This document shows, piece by piece, positions 17,890 through 27,615 of a stretch of DNA of 64,000 nucleotides; position 1 is the stretch's first letter; every line of letters begins with the position of its first letter. The notes under the pieces are model-generated. The model saw nothing but the letters and a program-made list of their open reading frames with translations, did no database searches and was not told the origin of the DNA. The position numbers were made by a program, and so were the translations under genes. Source of the stretch: Opitutaceae bacterium. GTDB taxonomy: Bacteria; Verrucomicrobiota; Verrucomicrobiia; Opitutales; Opitutaceae. The stretch spans positions 1 to 64,000 of the forward strand of contig JANQKV010000045.1 in NCBI GenBank assembly GCA_028280945.1, written 5' to 3'.

Positions 17890-19374
17890 ATGTCCCTGTC
17901 GCTGGTTGATTGGTTTGTGATCGTTGCCTACTTGGCGGGGTGCTTGGTCGCGGGACTGGCGATGCGGCGCTACGTGCGGGGGGTGGAGGACTTCGCCGTC
18001 GCGGGGCGCGAGATGAATGTCAATCTCGGCATCGCCTCGCTGGCCGCGACCGAAATGGGATTGGTCACGATCATGTATACCGCCCAGCTCGGTTTCGAGA
18101 AGGGGCTGGCCGGGGCAATGATCGGCGTGCTGATGGCGTTGGCGTTTTGGATCACCGGCCGCACCGGTTTTGTGATCGAGCCCCTGCGCAGGGCCGGGGT
18201 GATGACGATTCCCGAGCTCTTCGAAAAACGCTTCAGCAAACGCGTGCGCTGGCTGGCCGGGCTCTTTGTGGTGCTCGGCGGGTTGTTGAACATGGGCATC
18301 TTTCTGCGGTTGGGCGGCGAGTTTCTGGTCTGGACCACGGGCATGCCGCCGGGTTGGCTGGAATGGGTCATGACCGGGCTGTTGGGCATCGTGCTGCTCT
18401 ACACCGCTCTTGGCGGCATGTTATCGGTGCTGGTGACCGATTACCTGCAGTTTTTGGTGATGGGCGTGGGGCTGGTGATCACCTCGATGCTGGTGATTTT
18501 CAGCGTAGGTGGACTGGATCTGATCCGCGGCCTGCAACTCGCCTGGGAGGGCCAGGGAGCCATGCCGCTCGAGTCACACCCGTTCAACCCGTTCCACAGT
18601 TCAAGTCTCGGCTGGGGTTACATCCTGTGGATGCTGGTTTTCCAAATTGCGGCCGCGACGACGTGGCAGGTCGCGGTCAGCCGGGTGCTGGCGGCGAAGG
18701 ACTCGAGGACAGCCAAGCGCATCTACCGTCGCACTTCGTTTTATTTTGTCGGGCGCTTCCTGCTGCCCGGCTTGTGGGGGGCCGCCGCGTTTGTGTATTT
18801 CTCCAACCTCGGTGGATTGCCCGACGGTGTCTCCAGCCTCACCGCCATGCCAAACTACCTCGGGATCATCCTGCCGGTGGGGCTCATCGGTTTGGTCATC
18901 GCGGCGATGCTGGCCGCGGAAATGTCCACCGACAGCAGCTACCTGCTGACGTGGGCAACCGTCATCTACAACGACCTGATCCTGCCCTGCCTGAAGCACC
19001 CCCTCGCTCCCCGTCGCCGACTCCTGCTCACGCGCTGCATTGTTTTGGGCATCGGAGTCTTCCTGCTCTTCTACGGCCTGTGGTATGAGATCCCCGGCAA
19101 TGCCTGGGACTATCTCGCCGTCACCGGAAACATTTACCTGGCAAGCGTCTTCACGCTATTGGTCGCAGGACTTTACTGGCCCCGCGCGACCATCCGCGGG
19201 GCCTACGCAGCCCTTGTTCTCGGCGCAATCGGCCCGATCACGTTTTTGCTCCTCGGCAAGCAATACAACATCGCTCCGGAAGTGGCGGGGTTCGCCGCCT
19301 TCGCCCTGGCGGCGGTCGGCATGATCGCCGGATCCCTCACGACTCCCCCTGCAACCCGCACCCAACATGGATAA
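17890..19374 (+). CDS. Sodium:solute symporter (SSS family)
   Basis: 494-aa inner-membrane transporter with about 13 hydrophobic helices. Family markers are present: SLVDWFVIVAYLAGCLVAG at the start, DFAVAGREM, LGGMLSVLVTDYLQFLVMG and AEMSTDSSYLLTWATVIYNDL near helix 8-9. These match sodium-driven uptake of a sugar, carboxylate or similar solute; the substrate cannot be inferred. I use the ATG at 17890; a TTG at 17872 would add six residues. A small membrane protein gene overlaps its last 8 bp. Confidence 0.88.
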   Translation: MSLSLVDWFVIVAYLAGCLVAGLAMRRYVRGVEDFAVAGREMNVNLGIASLAATEMGLVTIMYTAQLGFEKGLAGAMIGVLMALAFWITGRTGFVIEPLRRAGVMTIPELFEKRFSKRVRWLAGLFVVLGGLLNMGIFLRLGGEFLVWTTGMPPGWLEWVMTGLLGIVLLYTALGGMLSVLVTDYLQFLVMGVGLVITSMLVIFSVGGLDLIRGLQLAWEGQGAMPLESHPFNPFHSSSLGWGYILWMLVFQIAAATTWQVAVSRVLAAKDSRTAKRIYRRTSFYFVGRFLLPGLWGAAAFVYFSNLGGLPDGVSSLTAMPNYLGIILPVGLIGLVIAAMLAAEMSTDSSYLLTWATVIYNDLILPCLKHPLAPRRRLLLTRCIVLGIGVFLLFYGLWYEIPGNAWDYLAVTGNIYLASVFTLLVAGLYWPRATIRGAYAALVLGAIGPITFLLLGKQYNIAPEVAGFAAFALAAVGMIAGSLTTPPATRTQHG

Positions 19375-19510
19375 CGTCTTCATCATTTTCTGGGTTGGTC
19401 TGATCCTCGGCTCCATCGCATGGTATGGCAGCCTGGTCTTTACCGTCGGCATCAAAGCCGGCCGCGATATCCGCGAAATGATCAAGTCGTTGTCCAAAAC
19501 CAAGGATTAG
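19367..19510 (+). CDS. Small single-helix membrane protein overlapping the symporter
   Basis: 47 residues: MDNVFIIFWVGLILGSIAWY then a polar C-terminal tail ending KSLSKTKD. One hydrophobic helix spans most of residues 4-30 and the tail is charged. The ATG sits inside the symporter's last codons (8-bp overlap), a classic coupling arrangement. Several SSS symporters have a small membrane subunit encoded beside them, so I infer this one assists or stabilises the transporter. Not verified. Confidence 0.65.
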   Translation: MDNVFIIFWVGLILGSIAWYGSLVFTVGIKAGRDIREMIKSLSKTKD

Positions 19511-19600
19511 CCCGGCCCGGAAATCGGTGGAGCGGAATCTTTCATTATCTTTCATGTCGCACGGTGGCGGGGAGGATTGGCTAGGCTTGCGGGTTCACAT

Positions 19601-21949
19601 ATGAGCTTAAACTCCCCTGCTCCCGCTGGGCTGTCCCTGCAGCCCATTTTCCATCCCACCAAGCCGATCCCGGCCGAGAAAACGGCGGCCGAGGAACTGG
19701 CCCGGCTGACCGACGGTACCGCTCGCGCCTCGGCCAAACCCCGCACCAAGGGATTCCTGATCGCACTCGCCTCGCGCAAATGGTCTCCCGCCGCCATCCG
19801 GGCGGCACGCTCCGCGGAAGCTGAGGATTGGATGTGGCTGCGCCTCGCCGACGATGGCTCGGGTGAGATCATCGCCAGCGACGGTTCGGGATTGTTCGCC
19901 GGAGCAAGACTGCTGGCCCACCGCCTTTCGACCACCGCCCGCGAAAAGCTCGAAGCCGGGCTGCTGATCCAGCGCAGCTTTACCATGAACCGCCCGATCT
20001 GGGACGGCTCCTTTGCCCAATACTGGCGCACCAACCGCAACTTCTCTCCCGAACACTACGCTGCCACGTTGGCCGAGTCGGGCTTCACCCACATCGAGGT
20101 CAACAGCCTGCAGGCCAGCTTCCCCTACGAGGACTCCGTGCCCGGCGAATACTACTCGCAGTTCTACAACTACTGCCCCGGCTTCAACCATTTCATCGAT
20201 ACGCCGCTGACCAGCGGGATCTGGCCGACCCATTATCTCGATGCCAACCTGGAACGGCTTAAAAATCTCGCCGCCCTCGGCCGCAAATACGGCCTGAAAC
20301 CCAGCGTGTGCCTCTACGAACCCCGCAGCCTGCCGGAGCGGTTTTTCCAACGCTACCCCACTCTGCGAGGCGCCCGCATCGACCATCCGTTCCGCTCCCG
20401 GCTCCCGCGCTACACCATGGCGCAGGACCACCCGGTGACCAGGCACCACTATCGCCTCGCCATCCAGGCGCTCATGCGCGCCGTCCCCGATCTCGACGCC
20501 ATGTCGATCTGGACCAACGACAGTGGCGGTGGTTTCGAGCATTCCGCTTCACTTTACATCGGCCGCAACGGTGGTCCCTACATGATCCGCGAGTGGCGCA
20601 GCCACGAAAAAATCGCCGAAGCCGCCGGCAAGAGCATGGGCGCGTTTCTGCGCAACCTGCGCGAGGCCGCCGCGGAAACGAACCCTGACTTCAAACTCAG
20701 CCTGCGTATCGAGCCGTTCAAGGTGGAGCACGACCACCTCAAGTCGGAGCTCGGCCGCGGCATCCATTGGGAGGGCCCGTCGCTGCTCGCCCGGGGCTAT
20801 TCCCTGCCGTATTCACATCCCAAATACAAAGACCAGGCGGGGGTCGCGGGCGGCATGTTCCACTGCCAGATGGACGAGCGGGAAAAACCTGAACTCGCCC
20901 GGGAACGCGCCCAGGGCGTCGAACCCATCCTGACCTACGCCCCCGGACCCGTATGGAACCAGGAGCCGTTGATCGGCATTCCCTGGCCCCGCATGGTCCA
21001 CGCCCGGCTCACCCAGCTCAAAGACATCGGCACCCGCATGATCAGCGCCATGGGCGGCCTGACCAATACCGCCGCCGCACCCTACTGGCCCAATCCCATT
21101 GCGATCCGCGCCGCCCAATTCACCCCGGAGGTTCCCATCGCCGACGTGCTCGCCACTGAAGCCAATCGACTGGCCGGCGCAAAACACGGCCCGGCGGTGG
21201 CCAAGGCATGGGAATTGTTCGAAGACGCCGTGACCCACCAGCCCATTGTTCCCCTGTTTTGTGGTTTCGGCTGGTGCTGGCAACGTACGTGGGACCGCCC
21301 CATCGTGCCCGATATCGAGGCGATTCCCGCTGCCGAACGGCACTACTACGAACGCCATGGCTGCTTCCAACACAACAACCCCGGCGTGAACGATCTGGGC
21401 AAGGATGTGCTCTTTGAACTCATCACCCGCGATGCGGCCGACAAGATGGTGCCACGCTTCGATCGCAAGCTGCTGCCACGCATCACCAAGGCCGAGAAGC
21501 ACGTTGCCGCCGCGTTGAAGCGGGCAACCGGCGACGCCCGGGCCACGGCGGTTCTGGCCGACCTGCGCGACCGCCTCCGAGCCTACCGGCATTGGGCCAC
21601 CACCCTGCGCACCGTCGTAGCCTGGTGTTCCGGTGTCTACGGCTATCTGGCCAGCCAATCCCCGGCGCAGAGGCAGAAACACGAGACCTTCCTGCAGACG
21701 GCCATCGATCTCGAGTTGGACAATGCCCGCGGGTTCCTCGAGCACTTCGAAAACTCCCCTACCGAGTTCATGGTCGTTTCCGCGACCGGTGAAAATACCT
21801 TCATCTACGGCAAAAACCTCGGCGATCATGTCCGCCGGAAAATCCGACTCATGGAAAAATACCGGCACCACAAACCTCGGATCGATCCACACATCCTCTG
21901 GCGTCCCGCCGACGGCCAACCATGGCCCGACGGCTTCCCAACTTCCTAG
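19601..21949 (+). CDS. Large cytosolic glycosidase-like protein, family uncertain
   Basis: About 782 residues with no signal peptide. The N terminus resembles the small alpha/beta domain that precedes the barrel in GH20/GH67/GH84-type enzymes (EKTAAEELARLTDG, SDGSGLFAGARLLAHRL). A barrel-like section follows (NRPIWDGSFAQYWRTNRNFSP, IEVNSLQASFPYEDS and LDAMSIWTNDSGGG). The C-terminal part is helical and contains a Trp/Cys-rich FCGFGWCWQRTWDRP. I read it as an intracellular hydrolase or a divergent relative of the alpha-glucuronidases. Start: ATG 19601; a TTG at 19577 right after GGAGG is possible. The gene stands alone on the plus strand. Confidence 0.65.
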   Translation: MSLNSPAPAGLSLQPIFHPTKPIPAEKTAAEELARLTDGTARASAKPRTKGFLIALASRKWSPAAIRAARSAEAEDWMWLRLADDGSGEIIASDGSGLFAGARLLAHRLSTTAREKLEAGLLIQRSFTMNRPIWDGSFAQYWRTNRNFSPEHYAATLAESGFTHIEVNSLQASFPYEDSVPGEYYSQFYNYCPGFNHFIDTPLTSGIWPTHYLDANLERLKNLAALGRKYGLKPSVCLYEPRSLPERFFQRYPTLRGARIDHPFRSRLPRYTMAQDHPVTRHHYRLAIQALMRAVPDLDAMSIWTNDSGGGFEHSASLYIGRNGGPYMIREWRSHEKIAEAAGKSMGAFLRNLREAAAETNPDFKLSLRIEPFKVEHDHLKSELGRGIHWEGPSLLARGYSLPYSHPKYKDQAGVAGGMFHCQMDEREKPELARERAQGVEPILTYAPGPVWNQEPLIGIPWPRMVHARLTQLKDIGTRMISAMGGLTNTAAAPYWPNPIAIRAAQFTPEVPIADVLATEANRLAGAKHGPAVAKAWELFEDAVTHQPIVPLFCGFGWCWQRTWDRPIVPDIEAIPAAERHYYERHGCFQHNNPGVNDLGKDVLFELITRDAADKMVPRFDRKLLPRITKAEKHVAAALKRATGDARATAVLADLRDRLRAYRHWATTLRTVVAWCSGVYGYLASQSPAQRQKHETFLQTAIDLELDNARGFLEHFENSPTEFMVVSATGENTFIYGKNLGDHVRRKIRLMEKYRHHKPRIDPHILWRPADGQPWPDGFPTS

Positions 21950-22006
21950 GGCCTGACCGAACCTAATCCTTTGCCTCGCCGCCAGGGTCGCGTTTTCAAA
22001 GGACCC

Positions 22007-22207
22007 ATGCACACCGCTCCCGCCAGCGATCATGCCTCCGGGGCAGGGGTGGAAGGGGCCACCCTAGGCGGATTACTCGTCGCCTTGGCCGTGGCGGTTT
22101 GGACGATCATCGCGGGCATCCCCGATAAACCCGGGCAATGGCGGGAGGCAAGTGACACAATTTGTGCGGATCGGGGTCGGACAAATTTGACGGAAGAGCC
22201 CTTGTGA
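22007..22207 (+). CDS. Possible small membrane protein
   Basis: 66 codons with AAAGGA just upstream of the ATG. The product has one hydrophobic helix (ATLGGLLVALAVAVWTIIAG) and a polar tail. It fills a gap of about 300 bp between the glycosidase-like gene and the ABC operon. No family; the call rests only on the helix and the ribosome site, so it could be chance. Confidence 0.3.
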   Translation: MHTAPASDHASGAGVEGATLGGLLVALAVAVWTIIAGIPDKPGQWREASDTICADRGRTNLTEEPL

Positions 22208-22247
22208 TTGGGCTCCGTTTGTAACCATATCGGAAATAGCGCCCAGT

Positions 22248-23264
22248 ATGTCAGAATCTTCGCCCGCCATCACCGTCTCCTCCTTGGTGAAAAACTATGC
22301 CGGCGTCACGGCGGTGAGTAATATCAGCTTTACGGTGGCCCAGGGTGAGATCCTTGGATTCCTGGGACCCAACGGGGCCGGAAAATCCACCACCATGCGC
22401 ATCCTGACCGGCTTTCTGCCCGCAACGTCGGGCCAGGTTGAGATCTGCGGCAAGTCCGTTGCCACTCAGACCGCGGAGATCAAACGACTCATCGGTTACA
22501 TGCCGGAGAACAACCCGCTGCCGGAAGACATGCGCGTTTCCGAATACCTCTACTACCGGGGGCGCCTCAAGGAGATGGGCCGCCGCCAGCTCGGCGTGCG
22601 CATCGACGAGCTGCTCGAGTTGTGCGATCTCAAACGCGTCCGCCACCGCATCATCGGCAAACTCTCCAAAGGCTTTCGACAGCGCATCGGGATCGCCGAG
22701 GCCATCCTGGCCGAGCCGCCGGTCATCATCATGGACGAACCCACTATCGGCCTCGACCCTCACCAGATTCTCATTGTGCGGGAGCTGATCGGACGGCTGC
22801 GCGGGCGCATGACGGTGATCATTTCGTCGCACATCCTTCCCGAGATCGAACAGACGTGTGACCGCGTCCTGATCATCAACCAGGGACGGGTGGTGGCCGC
22901 CGGTGAACCCGCTGCGCTCAAGCGCGAAATCCTCGGCCGGGCCCGCTACACCATTGATATGATCGCGGAAAGCGCGGACGTCGCCGCGGTATTGGTCGAA
23001 GTTGACCCTTCCCTGGAAATCACGAGCGAAAACACCCCGGACGAAACGGGTTTCCGAACCTTTGAGCTGAGCACCGACCACGAATCCGACTTCAGCGAAC
23101 AACTGCTGCAGCGGTTCGCCGCCGATGAGCGTTTCCGCGTACGTGCCGTCGGACGGGCCCAGCCCACGCTTGAAGATGTGTTTCTCGCGGCCACCCGTCG
23201 CAGTTGGGACGTGGTGGATCGTCCCAAGCCCAAACCGGCAGCCACCGACGCGCCAAAAACCTGA
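22248..23264 (+). CDS. ABC transporter ATPase, GldA-like
   Basis: 338-aa ATP-binding subunit, first gene of a five-gene operon. Walker A GPNGAGKSTTM (near residue 40), signature LSKGFRQRIGIA, Walker B VIIMDEPTIGLDP and the H-loop IISSHILPEIEQ are intact. The QTAEIKRLIGYMPENNPLPEDM stretch and the C-terminal extension match the GldA/DUF4162 type that drives ABC-2 permeases with a GldG-like partner. In Bacteroidota the homologues act in gliding; in other phyla the same set is thought to export or remodel a surface component. The next gene starts 5 bp after its stop. Confidence 0.85.
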   Translation: MSESSPAITVSSLVKNYAGVTAVSNISFTVAQGEILGFLGPNGAGKSTTMRILTGFLPATSGQVEICGKSVATQTAEIKRLIGYMPENNPLPEDMRVSEYLYYRGRLKEMGRRQLGVRIDELLELCDLKRVRHRIIGKLSKGFRQRIGIAEAILAEPPVIIMDEPTIGLDPHQILIVRELIGRLRGRMTVIISSHILPEIEQTCDRVLIINQGRVVAAGEPAALKREILGRARYTIDMIAESADVAAVLVEVDPSLEITSENTPDETGFRTFELSTDHESDFSEQLLQRFAADERFRVRAVGRAQPTLEDVFLAATRRSWDVVDRPKPKPAATDAPKT

Positions 23265-23269
23265 GCCCA

Positions 23270-24031
23270 ATGCGTCATTTTCTCACCATCCTTGGACACG
23301 AAGTGCGGATGCTCCTGGTCAGCCCGAGCACTTATATCGCTGCGGTCACCTTCCTTGCGTTCATGGGGTTCATCTTCGCCGGGATCCTGGCAGAGTATTC
23401 GAGCGTGCCGCAGGAGAGCTCACCGGCGGTGGCATTCTTCGAACTCTTCTGGGTGCCAGTCATCTTCATGGTGCCACTGCTCACCATGAAAAGCATCTCC
23501 GAGGAACGTCGGCTCGGCACCCTCGAAACCCTCCTGACCACGCCGATCTCCACCGGCGAGGTCATTCTGGGAAAATACGGTGCGGCCTATCTGCTTTACC
23601 TGAGCCTGTGGGCGGGCACCGGGGGATTGTTCTACATCCTGCACCGTTTCACCCAGGATGCGTTCCTGCTCGATCTGGGCCCCATGATTGGCGGCTACCT
23701 CTTCATCGCCGTATCCGGCCTCTTTTTCGTCGCGATCGGCATCTTCGCCAGCTCGCTGTCGCGCAACCAGGCCGTCGCAGGCATCCTCGGTGTGGTCATC
23801 CTGTTTGGCGTGATCATCGGCACTCAACTCGTGGCCGGCCTGGCCACCCTCAACCTGGAAGCGTTCGCGCCTCTCAAGGCCACGGTCGAATATGCCCGGG
23901 TGTTTCAACACCTTGATGACTTCAGCCGGGGAATTGTGGATACCCGCCAGCTGCTGTTTTACTTCAGTGGAGCATGCCTCACCTTGATTCTCAGCATCCT
24001 CGGCCTTGAGGCGAAGTTGCTGCACAGCTGA
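23270..24031 (+). CDS. ABC-2 permease, GldF-like
   Basis: 253-aa inner-membrane protein with six hydrophobic segments, from TYIAAVTFLAFMGFIFAG to LTLILSILGLEAKLL. The cytoplasmic loop SEERRLGTLETLLTTPISTGEVILGKY is the typical coupling element of this permease family. It lies between the ATPase and a GldG-like gene that starts 2 bp after its stop, so it forms one transporter with them. The ATG at 23270 is used; the frame extends upstream inside the ATPase gene. Confidence 0.88.
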   Translation: MRHFLTILGHEVRMLLVSPSTYIAAVTFLAFMGFIFAGILAEYSSVPQESSPAVAFFELFWVPVIFMVPLLTMKSISEERRLGTLETLLTTPISTGEVILGKYGAAYLLYLSLWAGTGGLFYILHRFTQDAFLLDLGPMIGGYLFIAVSGLFFVAIGIFASSLSRNQAVAGILGVVILFGVIIGTQLVAGLATLNLEAFAPLKATVEYARVFQHLDDFSRGIVDTRQLLFYFSGACLTLILSILGLEAKLLHS

Positions 24032-24033
24032 CC

Positions 24034-25524
24034 ATGGCGATTCGGCAAACATTTGCATTCGCACGCTGGACCCGGACGCTGAATCTCGTCCTGCAGGCGA
24101 TCCTTCTGCTGACCCTGTTTGGCGGTCTGAACTACCTCGCCCGCCACCATGGCTGGCGCTGGGACCTGACGGAGCACCGGCGCCACACCCTTTCGGAAGA
24201 GACCCTTGGCTACCTGCGCTCACTCGATCAACCCGTGCGGTTGGTCATCACCTCCAACCTCAACACCCAGGACCCCGACGCGGCCCAGGCCTTTCGCGAC
24301 ATCCGCGGCCTGCTCCGGGAATATGCCAATGCCACGGCGGCAAAATCCGAGGGTCGCATCACGGTCGACGAGATCGACATTTACCGCGACCAACGCCGCG
24401 CGGAGGCTCTGGCGATCGAGGAGAACAATGTGGTGGTCGCGATCTGTGCGGACCGGCGCAACGTGATTCCATGGTCGGAGTTTTATGAAACCCGGGATCG
24501 GTTGGCGGTCGCTTTCCGCGGTGAGCAAGTCGTCACCTCGGCGGTCCTCAGCGTTTCCAACCCCAAGCGCCCCAAGGTCTATTTTCTCGCCGGGCACGGG
24601 GAGATGCGGCCCTCCGATGTCGATGCCGCGCGCGGCCTTTCGGTCTTCGCGGACGAGCTGCGGCTGCGAAACCTGCAAGTCGGTTCGATCGACCTGAGCC
24701 AGGAACGCGAGGTGCCCAGCGATGCGGACCTGGTGGTCATCGCGGCTCCCCAGGGCCCCTATAAACCGGCGGAAGTGGAGCATCTCCGGCGTTACCTGAG
24801 CGAACGAGCCGGACGGGTGCTGATCATGCTGCCTCCCGCCACCCGCCACGGCCTGGACAATCTGCTTTATGATTGGGGACTGGTGGCCGACGACGTGATT
24901 GTTTTGGAGCCGGACCCGCAGCATGTCACCGAAGCGAACGAGTTGCGCATCTCCGCCTTCGCCCCGCACCCCGTCACCCAGTCACTGATTGACAATCAGT
25001 TTGCCGTGTTTTTCGGACTGACTCGGGTTGTGCGGCCCGATCCGGGACGTCCTTTGGACAACGCGCTTCGCGTGGAGGTTCTGGCCGCCACCTCCGAAAC
25101 GGCTTGGGGGGAACGTGACTATCGCGCCACCAGCGTGGCCTTCAATCCGGGGGTTGATCTACGCGGCCTCGCTGGATTCGAGCCCCGCAACCGGCTGGGT
25201 GTTGCCGTCGCCTCTGAACGCATAACGCCACCCAAGGACCTGCCTTTCAGTGTTCGCGGCGGACGGTTGGTCCTGTTCGGCAATGCCGATTTTGTGGCCA
25301 ACGCCCGCGTCGTTTCGCCGGGCAACCTGGCCATCGCGCTCAATGCCGTCGAGTGGTGTGTCGATCGCGACGTCCAACTCAATACCCTGCCCCGCCCCAT
25401 CGAACGTTATCAAATCAACCTCAGCAAAGCCGACCTCGCGAAGTTGCGAATCAGTCTGCTCGTCGTGCTGCCCGGTCTCGCCGCCCTGTTTGGCGTAATC
25501 GTCTATTGGACCCGTCGCTCCTGA
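24034..25524 (+). CDS. GldG-like ABC transporter accessory protein
   Basis: 496 aa with one helix at each end (LNLVLQAILLLTLFGGLNYLA and LRISLLVVLPGLAALFGVIVYW) and a large extracytoplasmic domain between. The domain contains the DLTEHRRHTLSEET signature near the N terminus and PKVYFLAGHGEM, typical of the ABC-type uncharacterised transporter / GldG family. It starts 2 bp after the permease stop and ends 24 bp before the DUF4340 gene. Role: periplasmic part of the complex; ligand unknown. Confidence 0.86.
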   Translation: MAIRQTFAFARWTRTLNLVLQAILLLTLFGGLNYLARHHGWRWDLTEHRRHTLSEETLGYLRSLDQPVRLVITSNLNTQDPDAAQAFRDIRGLLREYANATAAKSEGRITVDEIDIYRDQRRAEALAIEENNVVVAICADRRNVIPWSEFYETRDRLAVAFRGEQVVTSAVLSVSNPKRPKVYFLAGHGEMRPSDVDAARGLSVFADELRLRNLQVGSIDLSQEREVPSDADLVVIAAPQGPYKPAEVEHLRRYLSERAGRVLIMLPPATRHGLDNLLYDWGLVADDVIVLEPDPQHVTEANELRISAFAPHPVTQSLIDNQFAVFFGLTRVVRPDPGRPLDNALRVEVLAATSETAWGERDYRATSVAFNPGVDLRGLAGFEPRNRLGVAVASERITPPKDLPFSVRGGRLVLFGNADFVANARVVSPGNLAIALNAVEWCVDRDVQLNTLPRPIERYQINLSKADLAKLRISLLVVLPGLAALFGVIVYWTRRS

Positions 25525-25548
25525 ACCGCGCCCGAATCTTCTCCCGCC

Positions 25549-27570
25549 ATGCGCACAAAAATCACGCTGCTGCTCCTTTTTCTGAACGTCGCCTTGTTCT
25601 TCTTCATCTTTGCCTTCGACCAAAAGTGGCGCACTGAAGAACTTGCCGCCGAGGCCCGCACCCGTGTGCTGGGTCCCGAATCCGCCAACATCCAGATCCT
25701 GGAAATTTCCGGGCCCGGCCTGCCCGAGATTGTGCGCCTCGAACGGGAAGGCGATACCTGGACCCTCACCTCGCCTTACGAATGGCCGGCTAATCCGCAC
25801 GCGGTTTCACGCATCGTCAATGAGCTGCAATTCCTGGAGCACGACACCAGTTTTTCGGTCGCCAACCTCGATGCGACCGGCCTCTCGCTTGAGGACTACG
25901 GCCTGGGCACCCCGAGCCTGACCGTCACGCTCACTTCCGGTCGCGATGCCGACGCGACAACCACCTCCCTCGCCATCGGCAACCGCACGGAAATCGGCCA
26001 GCGACTCTACGTGCTTTCTCCCGATGGCGAAAAAGTTCACGTCGTGCCGGACTCCCTTGCCCAAAGCCTTTCGCTCGACTTGGCCCAGCTCCGGGCAAAT
26101 TCCTGTTTCACCATCCCGGTGTTTGAGGTGCGTTCGCTCAACCTGCAAAACGACGGTCCGGCCAATGTCCGCGTCCGTCTCCGGCGTGAGGAAAACCGCT
26201 GGCGATTCGAGTCTCCCGTCGTGGCGCGAGCCTCAAAAACCGACACCGAGGTTGTAATCAACAACATCACCACCCTGCGCACCGCCGAATTCCTCGGGGC
26301 GCCCTCGCGCCAACCAGAACTCAACACCACTGCCGGAATCGACAGTCCGTTTTTGCGCATCACCCTCGAGGGCAACAACCGCCGGGAAACCCTGTTGTTG
26401 GGCAATGAAATCTCGTCCGCGACCCAGCCCGACCCCACCCCTGTACCCACCCCAACACCGGATCTGGCCAACCGCGAGTTTTACGCGCAGATGGAAGGGC
26501 GGGACGCCGTCTTCACCGTCGTCATTCCCGAAGTCCTGGCGAACGAACTCCGCAACGCCCAAAGCGAACTGCGGGACCGATTGGTGCTCGATCTCGCCGG
26601 ACGTTCAATCGACGCCGTGACCCTGACCGACGACGATGGCAATGAGGTCGTGCTCCAAAAGGTCGAAACCACCAACAGTGAAGCCGCCGAAGCCATCAGT
26701 GCCTGGCAGGTCGTGCAACGGGATCCGGACGGCACCCTGCGCACCCAACCCGCCGATGTTGACGTTGTGGAGGAGGAGCTCCTGGCCGCCTTGCGCGGAC
26801 TGCGGGCCACCAATTTTGAACGTGATGTGCCCACCGATGCGGAACTCGAATCCTGGGGGCTGACTCGCTCCACTCGCGTCATCACTCTGTCGTTCGATAC
26901 TCCCCTCGGAGCCACCACACCCCCGCTCGATCTCACTCTCAACCTCGGGACCGACCAAGCCGCCACCAGCGTCTTCGCCCAAGTGCCTCCCGAGACATTC
27001 GTCTACCGGGTGGACCCCATCATTCTCGACCAAACCAGAGTCGACCCGCTGCGCTACCGGGAGCGCCTGCTGCGCGAACTTCCGGTGGGAGCCCGCATTA
27101 TCGGTATCAGCCTAACCGACCTTTCCAACGAATCGGTCATTCTGGACCGAACCGTGGCCGATGGCGAAACCTGGGAGGAAACGAGCGCCGATGATCCCGT
27201 CGCCCAACAGACGGCCCTCTCCCGCCTTCGCGATGAACTGCGCACGTTGCGCGCCCAACGGCTGGTCGCCGACGCGTTCACCCCCACCATCAGCGTTTCC
27301 GACGAGACTCAACCCTGGCGCTATCGCCTCGACGTCTCCCTTTCCGTCAGCGGAGACGAAGGCGAGCAATCCCAACAATTTAGCCTCTATCTGGCCGATC
27401 GCGATGGCGGCAACCGACAGCTTGTGGGCTCTCCCGACCTCAACCTGGTGTTTGCTGCCTCACCGGCCTTGATTCAGGCCGCCTGGACTTTGACCTATGC
27501 CGATCGGGATCCCGGACCAGCCGAGTTTACGACTCCGCCCGACGTAACCGAACCTGAACCCACGCCCTGA
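25549..27570 (+). CDS. DUF4340 domain protein
   Basis: 673 aa with an N-terminal membrane helix (LLLLFLNVALFFFIFAF), otherwise extracytoplasmic. Several DUF4340-type repeats are visible: each has a W-x-L/F-x-S/E-P-x element (WTLTSPYEWPANPHAVSRIVNEL, WRFESPVVARASKTDTEVVINNI) followed by a GLG-like segment. This family sits next to GldG genes in many genomes. The neighbours support a structural partner for the ABC complex. It has a Thr/Pro-rich linker near residue 300 and a Pro/Glu-rich C terminus. Confidence 0.83.
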   Translation: MRTKITLLLLFLNVALFFFIFAFDQKWRTEELAAEARTRVLGPESANIQILEISGPGLPEIVRLEREGDTWTLTSPYEWPANPHAVSRIVNELQFLEHDTSFSVANLDATGLSLEDYGLGTPSLTVTLTSGRDADATTTSLAIGNRTEIGQRLYVLSPDGEKVHVVPDSLAQSLSLDLAQLRANSCFTIPVFEVRSLNLQNDGPANVRVRLRREENRWRFESPVVARASKTDTEVVINNITTLRTAEFLGAPSRQPELNTTAGIDSPFLRITLEGNNRRETLLLGNEISSATQPDPTPVPTPTPDLANREFYAQMEGRDAVFTVVIPEVLANELRNAQSELRDRLVLDLAGRSIDAVTLTDDDGNEVVLQKVETTNSEAAEAISAWQVVQRDPDGTLRTQPADVDVVEEELLAALRGLRATNFERDVPTDAELESWGLTRSTRVITLSFDTPLGATTPPLDLTLNLGTDQAATSVFAQVPPETFVYRVDPIILDQTRVDPLRYRERLLRELPVGARIIGISLTDLSNESVILDRTVADGETWEETSADDPVAQQTALSRLRDELRTLRAQRLVADAFTPTISVSDETQPWRYRLDVSLSVSGDEGEQSQQFSLYLADRDGGNRQLVGSPDLNLVFAASPALIQAAWTLTYADRDPGPAEFTTPPDVTEPEPTP

Positions 27571-27615
27571 TCGACCATCCCGCGGAACCGACCTGCCGTC
27601 CCCCCCTTTCGCCTC

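Noticed and set aside
17910..19088. 392-codon plus-strand frame inside the symporter gene
   Set aside because: It is a different phase of the same strand, rich in Arg/Gly; the symporter frame has all family motifs.
20813..22033. 406-codon minus-strand frame with a Gly/Val-rich product
   Set aside because: Its composition is that of a shadow and it overlaps the glycosidase-like gene completely.
22150..22172. AAGTGACAC half-site plus CACAA-T-TTGTG before the ABC operon
   Set aside because: Only half of the palindrome consensus is present and the second half differs, so I did not count it as a family member.
22251..23270. 339-codon minus-strand frame
   Set aside because: It is the shadow of the ABC ATPase gene, which has intact Walker motifs on the other strand.
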